Origin: Pseudochelatococcus sp050946405
GTDB lineage: Bacteria; Pseudomonadota; Alphaproteobacteria; Rhizobiales; Beijerinckiaceae
DNA length: 64,000 nucleotides
Direction: 5' to 3'
Assembly: GCF_050946405.1 (NCBI RefSeq)
Contig: NZ_JBMNUS010000001.1
Location: 62,001 to 126,000, forward strand
Each line of letters begins with the position of its first letter. Within the stretch, counting starts at the first letter, position 1. A program made the position numbers and the translations under genes. Under the pieces are notes generated by a model. That model was not told the DNA's origin. It ran no database searches and saw nothing but the letters and a program-made list of their open reading frames with translations. This document shows, piece after piece, positions 20,752 through 27,897 of the stretch.

Positions 20752-21138
20752 TCAGATGAGCCGCGGCGGCGGCGGGGGTTCGCGCTCGATCGCCTCCAGC
20801 ATCTGCCGGGCCAGAACGCCGCCTTCGCCCTCCGGCGCCAGCGCCATGGCATCGTTGAGGATTCGGACCGCGGTTTCCCGGTCGCCGTTCCTGAAAAAGG
20901 CGAGCCCCTGAAAGGCGAGCGCGATATCGTTGGCGCCGAAGGGTTTCAACAGGTCGATGGCGCGGTCGCTCTCACCGTTCTTGAGGTGCAGCATGGCAAG
21001 CCCGATCGCGCCCGCCTCCTGCTCCGGCCGCGCGGCGCGCACGCCCTCGAAAATGGCGCGGGCATGGGCGTCCCCGTCGCGCATGAGCGCGCTGAAACCC
21101 AGCGACGCCAGCAATCTCACGTCTTCCGCATCCAACAT
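20752..21138 (-). CDS. TPR protein, SctG/YscG-like needle chaperone candidate
   Basis: A 128-residue protein made of about three tetratricopeptide-like helical hairpins (AIGLAMLHLKNGESDRAIDL and ALAFQGLAFFRNGDRETAVR are clear). Size and repeats fit YscG/PscG, the TPR partner of YscE that holds the needle subunit, or the HrpB1-type family. It lies 45 bases downstream of another TPR gene on the minus strand and faces the chaperone gene convergently. Role assigned by context. Confidence 0.55.
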   Translation of the reverse strand: MLDAEDVRLLASLGFSALMRDGDAHARAIFEGVRAARPEQEAGAIGLAMLHLKNGESDRAIDLLKPFGANDIALAFQGLAFFRNGDRETAVRILNDAMALAPEGEGGVLARQMLEAIEREPPPPPRLI

Positions 21139-21183
21139 GGACCGATGTGCTCCCGTATCGTTTTCTTCACCGGCCGAACGGCC

Positions 21184-21894
21184 CTACCCACCGAAATTGA
21201 GCATGATCAGCAGCCGCTGCGCGGCGCGCAACTCGTCCCGGAAACGGAGATCGCCGCGCGCGGCGCGCGCCGCCGCCGCGAGATGACTTTGCGCCGCCTT
21301 GCGATCACGCAACTGCATCCGGCACAGGCCGGCGACGCAATGGGCGCGCGGATGCCGGCCGCCGCGTTTCAGATAATCGAGCGCGAACACCAGCGCCGCA
21401 TCGTGCCGGTCGAGCCGCAAGGCGCAGATCGCAAGCCCCAGCAACGCGTCGTTGCATGCCTCCGGCCAGTCGAGCAGCGCGCACAGCACGGTGACGGCGC
21501 CGGCGACATCCCCGGCGGCGGCGAGAGCAGCCGCCTGCGCTTGCAGACCGGCAATGCATTGTGCGTCGCCTCCCGGCCCCTCGGGCGCCGGGTCTTTCGC
21601 CGCGGGGTAGCGCCGCAACGTGCCCGCAACCTCGGCGGCCACCAGCGGCAGCATGGCGTCGGCCGCCTCGCCCTGAAGAGCGAAAGCCGCCCGGAGCACC
21701 TCGTCGCCGGCATGCGCCTGCTCACGCGCGCGGGCGTGCGCCTGCGTCAGCCTTTCGCGCACCTCGGCCGAATCGAAGAACCCGGCCGGATCGGAGAAAG
21801 CAGCCGAATCGAATCGCGCGCCCCCCACCTCCGGCAGCATCAGAAGCGTGTCATCCAGAGCGGGCGACCGCAACGCGGTAGAATGCAACGCCAT
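21184..21894 (-). CDS. TPR-like protein of unknown function in the T3SS locus
   Basis: A 235-residue protein; the C-terminal half (about 110-225) has TPR-like repeats (AGAVTVLCALLDWPEACNDA, DAALVFALDYLKRGGRHPRA). The ATG at 21894 is preceded by GGAG at 6 bases; the frame is open further upstream but without a ribosome site. It is transcribed away from sctC and leads into the smaller TPR gene. I do not recognise the N-terminal half. It could be a further secretion chaperone or a pilot-like assembly factor. Confidence 0.6.
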   Translation of the reverse strand: MALHSTALRSPALDDTLLMLPEVGGARFDSAAFSDPAGFFDSAEVRERLTQAHARAREQAHAGDEVLRAAFALQGEAADAMLPLVAAEVAGTLRRYPAAKDPAPEGPGGDAQCIAGLQAQAAALAAAGDVAGAVTVLCALLDWPEACNDALLGLAICALRLDRHDAALVFALDYLKRGGRHPRAHCVAGLCRMQLRDRKAAQSHLAAAARAARGDLRFRDELRAAQRLLIMLNFGG

Positions 21895-22315
21895 CAACAA
21901 CTCCAACCCGGCCGGAACCCACGCATCGTTGCCGACGATCTCGCCCCCGGCAAGGGGAAGCCTCTTTGGCCGGCCGACGGATTCCGGCAGAGAGCCTATC
22001 GCGGTTCCGCAACCACAGGTGTGTCGAACGTCACAGAAGCCCGTTATCCACGAAACCACACAGATCGGGCCGATATGCAATAAATCGACAAAAACTTATA
22101 TGAAATCGCAACATACTATTAAATACATTTTCCCGCTATACCAACCTTGTCAGTCTATATATATTAACATATTGCCTGTAATTTATTGAATAAGGTTATA
22201 TATTTATAATATATATTGACACATTGTATGGCTTCTATACGGAAATGCGTGCGATTTTCGTCATTTATGCTATAATGCAGCCGTTGTTCGGCTCCCGAAC
22301 GAACTGGTAAAGGTT
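21895..22315. other. Divergent AT-rich control region before sctC
   Basis: A 421-base region between divergent starts. From about 22080 to 22290 it is strongly AT-rich with many TpA steps (runs such as TATATATATTAAC and TATATTTATAATATATATTG), in sharp contrast to the coding DNA. It contains an extended -10 promoter at 22268-22276 and a TTGACA at 22216-22221. No gene was seen in it. Confidence 0.7.
22268..22276 (+). promoter_or_regulatory. Extended -10 promoter element upstream of sctC
   Basis: TGCTATAAT is a perfect extended -10 (TGn plus TATAAT). It lies 39 bases before the sctC ATG. No good -35 is found at 17 bases, which fits extended -10 promoters. Prediction only. Confidence 0.45.
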
Positions 22316-24730
22316 ATGCGTAATCATCGAGCAGCCCGACAACGCCCCGGAAAGAGCGGAGACCATGGATATAGCGGAATCCTGACACGTCTTCTCACCA
22401 ACGCCCGCCATATCGTCTTCGGAATCCTGGTGAGCACCGTTCTCGTATCGTGCGAGGCGATGCAGGGCGATTCCTGCACCGTTCCCCCTGAAGGGGCGCC
22501 GAAGGGCGCCGTGAACGACAACTGCAAGAGCGGGTTCTTCTCGGCAGGCCGGCAACGCGCCGTTCTCTACAGCGGCAACGATACGTCTCTGCTCTATACG
22601 GGCGAGGCGGAGCCGACGGGAGGCGTGCTGGACACCGCGCGGCTCAACGGCCCGCCGCCGGGCGTGGTGCCTTTCGTCGGCTATGTCGACAGCGTGCGCG
22701 TGAACTTCTCGCCGCCGCCCGCGGCGGTCCGGCAGGATCTCGCCGGCCTGAAAAGCGCCGGCGCGCCGGCGCTCGACCCCGAAGCACGGGTCAACATCGA
22801 TTTCAACAAGGCCACCATCACCTTCATGCTCAGACAGTTGCTGGGCGGGGCGCTCGGCGTCAACTACATCGCGCCCGACGACCTCGGCGGCTCCATCACC
22901 TTCCGCACAGAAGAGCCCCTGCCGAAAAGCCAGGTGCTCTACGTCGTGCGCGATATCCTCGCGCGCAACGGCCTCGCCATGCGGCAGATCAACAACGTCT
23001 ATCACATCGGCTCGCCGGAGATGATCGCCTCCCTGGAGGCGAACGCCCGCCAGACGCAGGCGTCGGAACTCACCACACGCGTGGTCAGGCTCGACAGGAA
23101 CAACGCCTCCAACGTCATCGACATCGCCAGGCAACTGCTGCCCGCCGGCATCACGTTGACGCAGAGCAACGGCCGCAACACCGTCATCGTCCGCGCCCCG
23201 ATGAGCGACATCGCCGAGGTGGAGCGCACGCTGCAATCCATCTCGCGCGACGGCATCGCCGACGAGAACGTCGCCGTCGTGCCGGTCCATCAGGGTTCGC
23301 CGGAGAAGGTGGCGGCGAAACTGCTGGCGTTCTATCAGGCGCGCGTCCCCGCCGGCGGCGACATGCCCACCATCGTGCCGCTGGAGCGCCAGCGCGCGCT
23401 GCTCGTGGCGGCGCGCGACGTGCAGATCATGCACGGCGTCCGGCAACTGGCGAAGCTGATGGACCGGGAAACGGCGGACGAGCCGACGCTGCGCATCATC
23501 GAGCTGCGCCATCTCTCCGCCGAGGAAATCGCCAAGCCGCTGACGGAAATCTTCGGCGGATCGGCCGGCAGCGGCGCGAAGAGCGAGACGGCCGGCGACG
23601 CCCGCGCCGGCGCCGGCGCGGCCCAGGGGGCGGGCAACCAGTCCGGGGAACCCCGGCCGCGGTTGACGCCGACCATTCCGCAGCAGACGCCGCTTGCCGA
23701 TTCCGACCTGGGATCGGAATCGGCGCCCCGGTTCGCCATGCGGGGGTTAGGCAATTCCGGCGCCTCCTCCGGCGGCGGCTCCCCGCAGGGACGCGGCGCG
23801 GCGCAGTCGGCAGGCGTGCTGGCCGAGGCCGGCAACGCCGGGCAGGTGCGCATCGTGCCCGATACGCGCACCAATACGCTGATGGTTCACTCCTCCTATG
23901 CCGATTTCCAGCGCATCCGGGATGTGCTCAACACGATGGACGTGCCGCAGTCGCAACTCGCCATCGAGGCCATGATCGTCGAGGTGGAACTCAACGACCA
24001 GCTCGACCACGGCGTGCAGATGTACCTGCAAGGGCCGTGGGGCGCCGCCCGCTCGGCCGGCGCGTCCCTGCCCTCGGGCAGCGATACGGGCTTCATCACC
24101 AATGTGAGCGACAACAGCGCGTTCGTCGCGCTCGGCGGAAACATCGGCGACTACCGCATGGAAGCCATCCTGACCGCATTGCAGGCCGTGACCAGGGTGA
24201 AGGTGATCTCGTCGCCCTATCTGACGGTTCTCGACGGCAAGACGGCGCGCCTCGTCGTCGGCGACCAGATTCCCTACGCCACCAGTTCGCAGACGTCGCA
24301 AAGCTCCGGCAACGTCACCGTCACCCAGCAGATCGAAATCAAGGATACCGGCGTCATTCTCGATGTGACGCCGCGCATCTACGCCAGCAATTCCGTCGCG
24401 CTGCGCATCAACCAGTCCGTGAGCACGCCCTCTTCCACCTTGCAGAACGGCAACCCCGTCATCGCGACGCGCACCGTGGAATCCAACGTGCTCGGCCAGT
24501 CGGGGCGCACCATCGTGCTCGGCGGCCTGATCCAGGACCGTTACGAAGCGACGGAAACCGGCGTGCCGGTGCTGAAATCGACGCCCGTCATCGGGAACCT
24601 GTTCAAGTCGAAAACCGACCGCGTGCGGCGGGTCGAGCTTCTGATCATGCTCACGCCGCGCGTCATCCGCAAATCCTCGCAGCTCGAAGACATCACGAAA
24701 CTGCTGCGCAGCCAGTTGCACACGCGCTAG
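22316..24730 (+). CDS. sctC: T3SS outer membrane secretin SctC, GspD-like architecture
   Basis: Secretin forming the outer-membrane ring. The 804-residue protein has a long signal sequence with a lipobox-like VLVSC (Cys about residue 46), so it is probably a lipoprotein. N domains follow in order: N0-like (about 160-235, VNIDFNKATITFMLRQLLGG), N1 (about 250-310), N2 (about 318-385) and N3 (about 390-545, split by a Gly/Ala-rich insert at 420-500), then the secretin barrel (RVKVISSPYLTVLDGKTARL; QSGRTIVLGGLIQD). The end RVELLIMLTPRVIR plus S-domain-like tail is typical of type II GspD. Standard T3SS secretins lack N2. It lies alone between two divergently placed gene pairs; its TAG stop falls inside a palindrome. 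Confidence 0.9.
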   Translation: MRNHRAARQRPGKSGDHGYSGILTRLLTNARHIVFGILVSTVLVSCEAMQGDSCTVPPEGAPKGAVNDNCKSGFFSAGRQRAVLYSGNDTSLLYTGEAEPTGGVLDTARLNGPPPGVVPFVGYVDSVRVNFSPPPAAVRQDLAGLKSAGAPALDPEARVNIDFNKATITFMLRQLLGGALGVNYIAPDDLGGSITFRTEEPLPKSQVLYVVRDILARNGLAMRQINNVYHIGSPEMIASLEANARQTQASELTTRVVRLDRNNASNVIDIARQLLPAGITLTQSNGRNTVIVRAPMSDIAEVERTLQSISRDGIADENVAVVPVHQGSPEKVAAKLLAFYQARVPAGGDMPTIVPLERQRALLVAARDVQIMHGVRQLAKLMDRETADEPTLRIIELRHLSAEEIAKPLTEIFGGSAGSGAKSETAGDARAGAGAAQGAGNQSGEPRPRLTPTIPQQTPLADSDLGSESAPRFAMRGLGNSGASSGGGSPQGRGAAQSAGVLAEAGNAGQVRIVPDTRTNTLMVHSSYADFQRIRDVLNTMDVPQSQLAIEAMIVEVELNDQLDHGVQMYLQGPWGAARSAGASLPSGSDTGFITNVSDNSAFVALGGNIGDYRMEAILTALQAVTRVKVISSPYLTVLDGKTARLVVGDQIPYATSSQTSQSSGNVTVTQQIEIKDTGVILDVTPRIYASNSVALRINQSVSTPSSTLQNGNPVIATRTVESNVLGQSGRTIVLGGLIQDRYEATETGVPVLKSTPVIGNLFKSKTDRVRRVELLIMLTPRVIRKSSQLEDITKLLRSQLHTR

Positions 24731-24922
24731 AGCGGGATGCGATCAGGTTGAATCGCCATCCCGCTCTAGCGCGTTTTCAAGCAAAGCGGTATCCGCTTTG
24801 CTTGAAAACGCGTCAAATCAATGAGATAGAGCATTTCGGCGTTTCAACGAAACGCCGAAATGCTCTAAATTCCATATTTTACCACAACTTGTGTTCAAGT
24901 CGATGGATCGACTTGAACACAA
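24727..24922. repeat. Array of four perfect hairpin palindromes
   Basis: Four inverted repeats stand in a row. (1) 24727-24769, 13-bp arms CTAGAGCGGGATG. (2) 24770-24812, 20-bp arms CGCGTTTTCAAGCAAAGCGG with a 3-base loop. (3) 24827-24867, 19-bp arms TAGAGCATTTCGGCGTTTC with a 3-base loop. (4) 24889-24922, 16-bp arms TTGTGTTCAAGTCGAT with a 2-base loop. All arms are perfect. The GAGC/GCTC-TAGA borders recur between units, as in the mosaic intergenic palindromes known from Rhizobiales. They separate the convergent sctC and the Ala/Pro-rich gene and may act as a bidirectional terminator. Confidence 0.95.
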
Positions 24923-24974
24923 ACTGCTCTAAGGCCGGCACGACGACATCGAACGGGGCCGAAGCCGCCGCGCG

Positions 24975-27044
24975 TCACCCGCGCGTGCGGCGCATCCGGT
25001 CGCCCGCGTCGGCGTCGATGTCATCCTCATCGGTCTCGATGCCGTCGAGTTCGCGCAGCACGACATGCAGGGTGAACACCACCTGCGTCACCAGCACCGC
25101 GAGGCCGAACATGATGGCGAGCTTTCGCCGCATGGGGCGCAAGGCCGCGCGGATCCTGTCCAGCAGCGAGCGCCTGAGGCCCATGTTGGCGAGATAAGCC
25201 TGTATCGCCGCCTCGTCGCGGGCCGTGCCGGAGCCGGCCGCCTGCGCGGCGGATATCGCCGGACTGCCCCGGCCTTTCGCCTCCCTCTCCGCCGTCAGGA
25301 TGCCGCGCGGCATTTCGAACGGCCGGGGCGCGGGCCAGCCGGGAATCATCGCCGCATTGAGGATGGCCACGCCCATGGCCTGAGACGGCAGCGCGACGGC
25401 GCTCGCGACCGTGCCGGGCGTCACTTCCGCGCCGCCGCCCGGCGTCGTAGCGTTCAGAACGGAAGCCACCGCACGCAGATCGAGAGAGCCGGACGCCGCC
25501 TTGCCGCCTGCGGCGAGCCCCGGCACATAGGTGCTCGCCCGCAACTCCGGGGCCGTTTCGCCGGTGGCGTCGGGAGACGGCCGGGCAGACTCATCGGCCG
25601 AAACGGGCGGCGCATCCGCGCGGGGCGTCGCCTCGGCACGGCTGGCCTCCGGTTGCCGCGGCCGGGCGCCGCGCGGCACGGATGCCTGCAACGATGCCGA
25701 AAGCGGAAACGATGGCGCATCGTCCGCGCCTGCGCCTGCATCGCTTCCGCCTTCGCCCTGCGCCGGTGAGAGCGTCGGACCTTCCTGCCGCTGCGGCCGC
25801 GCCTCGCTCCCGGCAGCGGCAGAAGCATCGCTCGCATTTCCGGCCTCGCGCGCGGGAAAAGGCGCGGCGGGCGACGGCGCATCCGTGTCGGACGCCGTCC
25901 GGGGATCAGCGACGACGCGCGGTTCGGCATCGGCCGAAACGGGAGCACTGTCGGGCCGGGCCGCAAAAACGGGGCTTCCGGCAGGCTGCGCGCCGGTTTC
26001 GGGCCGGTTCTGCGCCGGAGCAGGAGAAAGCGACGCGCCCTCGCGCCGCTGCGGCCGCGCCTCCCCGCCCGTCGCGACGGCGGCATCTTTCGCGCTCCCC
26101 GCACCGCCATCATCCGCGGCGGGAAACGGCGCGACGGGCGCCGGTGTGTCCGGGCGGGCCGCCGTGCGGGGACCGGCGTCGATTCCCGCCTCGAAAACAT
26201 GAACGGCGGAGGATGCGCCGCCGGTGTCGGGCCGCATCGGGGCCGGGTTTTCCGGCGACGATGGCCGCGCTTCTCCGCCAGTCGCCGCACCCGCGCTTTT
26301 CGGTTCCCCGGCCCTATCGCCCACCGGCACCGGCGTGGCGGGAGATGGAGCGGCAGGTGTCGGCGCATCGGTGTCAGACAGCGCTTGCCTGTCGGATACG
26401 GCTTGCCTTTCCGATGCCGCTTGAAACCCGGCGATGACACGCGCCCCCGCTTCCGTCAGGACACGATCGGCGCCGGTTGCCGACGAAACCCGGGTCGCCG
26501 GCGCGCCGCCACCTGCCGCGCGGGCCGTGGCCAGGCCGGCGGATATCGAGGGCGCGACCCGGCCATCGGGATTCGCGGGGCGAGAGGGGGCAGATGCACG
26601 AGACGCGGCTGGCGCGGAAGACGCCTGCTCCGGCGATGCGGGCGCCGCAGATCCGGGCGCGGCCGCCGCCGGAACGTCGCGGGGCGACATCTCCGAGAAA
26701 TAGGCGGATATCATCTGCGACAACGGCACGGTCCCGGCAAGCACCACCGGCGGCCGCAAACCGGCGAGGGTGCGGGACAGGGGCGCCTGCGCATGGTGCG
26801 CTTCCGTATCCGGCAATACCGGGCCGGCATCCGAAACGTGGCTCGCGGCCGAGATGCCGGAACTGACGGCGATGCCGACATTCCGCGATGCGGCCGGGCT
26901 CCGCGCGCCGTCCGAAGCGCCTTCCCGCGTGGCCGGAACCTCCGCGGTCGTCGCTCCGCCCGGCGCGGTGTTGCGCGCGATGACCAGATCGACGAGGCTC
27001 TGGGCCATCGCGAAATAGGATCGGATTATCTCGCTGCCATTCAT
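24975..27044 (-). CDS. Ala/Pro-rich low-complexity protein, candidate T3SS substrate or translocator
   Basis: A 689-residue protein of unknown family. Residues 4-15 (SEIIRSYFAMAQ) and 109-120 (SQMISAYFSEMS) look like two copies of one amphipathic motif. Residues about 224-470 contain three degenerate repeats of 75-90 residues. A moderately hydrophobic stretch lies at 545-570, and one clear membrane helix at about 642-664, followed by an acidic tail (ETDEDDIDADAGD) and an RMRRTRG end. There is no signal peptide. It is encoded 91 bases downstream of a SycD-like chaperone, the position that translocator genes hold in other systems. It could instead be a secreted effector or a structural ruler. 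Function not established. Confidence 0.6.
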   Translation of the reverse strand: MNGSEIIRSYFAMAQSLVDLVIARNTAPGGATTAEVPATREGASDGARSPAASRNVGIAVSSGISAASHVSDAGPVLPDTEAHHAQAPLSRTLAGLRPPVVLAGTVPLSQMISAYFSEMSPRDVPAAAAPGSAAPASPEQASSAPAASRASAPSRPANPDGRVAPSISAGLATARAAGGGAPATRVSSATGADRVLTEAGARVIAGFQAASERQAVSDRQALSDTDAPTPAAPSPATPVPVGDRAGEPKSAGAATGGEARPSSPENPAPMRPDTGGASSAVHVFEAGIDAGPRTAARPDTPAPVAPFPAADDGGAGSAKDAAVATGGEARPQRREGASLSPAPAQNRPETGAQPAGSPVFAARPDSAPVSADAEPRVVADPRTASDTDAPSPAAPFPAREAGNASDASAAAGSEARPQRQEGPTLSPAQGEGGSDAGAGADDAPSFPLSASLQASVPRGARPRQPEASRAEATPRADAPPVSADESARPSPDATGETAPELRASTYVPGLAAGGKAASGSLDLRAVASVLNATTPGGGAEVTPGTVASAVALPSQAMGVAILNAAMIPGWPAPRPFEMPRGILTAEREAKGRGSPAISAAQAAGSGTARDEAAIQAYLANMGLRRSLLDRIRAALRPMRRKLAIMFGLAVLVTQVVFTLHVVLRELDGIETDEDDIDADAGDRMRRTRG
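25637..26375 (-). repeat. Three degenerate protein-level repeats in the Ala/Pro-rich gene
   Basis: Read on the minus strand, units begin near 26375, 26150 and 25889 and share the pattern D(T/S)DAPxPxAPxP ... GGEARPxxxEGxxLSPA (GEARP or SEARP plus a following Ser-Pro). The units are 75-87 codons long and diverged, unlike the perfect repeat in sctD. Confidence 0.6.
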
Positions 27045-27135
27045 CGGAAGCCATCGTCCGAAACGCCGTCAGGGTGTCGCCGGCCCGCCTCCGTCCGCCG
27101 ACGGGACCGGCAAGTCCGTGAAAACGACATCGGCG

Positions 27136-27768
27136 TCAGCGGCGCGGCCATATCGACCCGCCCGCATGCGCCGCCATATCGAGCGCGGCGCGCAGCCGCG
27201 CCGCCTCCTCCGGAATCGCAGGCGAAACATCGTCGCCGGCCCGCGAGTCGCATGCGGCGAGAAATGATGCCGCCCGCTCCCGCTGGTGCTGATGGATCGC
27301 CAGTTCGGCCAGATGAAGATACGGCACGGCCCATGCCGGACGCAGCCGCGCCGCCGACAGGAAGGCGCCTTCCGCCTGCGCGAGATGGCCGCCGGCGCGC
27401 AGGCACACGCCGAGCCCCGCCTGGTAATCCGCCGTTTCGTCGTCCAGCAGGCATAATGCACGAAACAACTGCTCCGCCCGATCGATCCGGCCAACGGCGA
27501 ACCAGCGGTGGGCGCGTGCATAGATCAATTCACAGACATGCGCGGGCATCGCCAGCGCCTGCCCGATGCCCTGCCCCGCCGCCAGACGACCGAACACGGC
27601 GGCGCCGTCGAGGCCGAGCGAGCCGGCAAGCTCGCCGAAAAGCAACCCGAGCTGCGCCACCTCCGCATCGTCGAGACCGATGGCGCGGCCGAGCGCGCCC
27701 GATGAATGCGAGCCGGCGGATGCACCCGCCGGAGCGGATGCGGAACTGTCGCCGGCCGCTGCGTCCAT
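27136..27768 (-). CDS. SycD/LcrH-like class II T3SS chaperone
   Basis: A 210-residue protein with three TPR repeats at about residues 80-180 (IYARAHRWFAVGRIDRAEQL, DYQAGLGVCLRAGGHLAQAE, YLHLAELAIHQHQRERAASF), the fold of SycD/LcrH/IpgC chaperones that bind translocators. GLLFGELAGSLGLDG precedes it, and a disordered tail follows. The ATG at 27768 has GGAGG 5 bases upstream; the frame runs much further upstream but that is only the reverse of sctV. It is followed by the Ala/Pro-rich gene, probably its client, and is divergent from sctV. Confidence 0.75.
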   Translation of the reverse strand: MDAAAGDSSASAPAGASAGSHSSGALGRAIGLDDAEVAQLGLLFGELAGSLGLDGAAVFGRLAAGQGIGQALAMPAHVCELIYARAHRWFAVGRIDRAEQLFRALCLLDDETADYQAGLGVCLRAGGHLAQAEGAFLSAARLRPAWAVPYLHLAELAIHQHQRERAASFLAACDSRAGDDVSPAIPEEAARLRAALDMAAHAGGSIWPRR

Positions 27769-27897
27769 CGCATCCTCCGCAATGCAGCGCCACGGCCGTG
27801 GCGACGCCCGCCCTCGCGGCGGCATTGACATTGTTGTCAGATTATACGACATATACGCCGTTGCCAAGGGATCGTGCCGGCGGAGAATGCGTTTTTC

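Noticed and set aside
24731..24974. Palindrome array as a CRISPR
   Set aside because: The four units differ in sequence and have no equal-sized repeats and spacers, and there are no cas genes.
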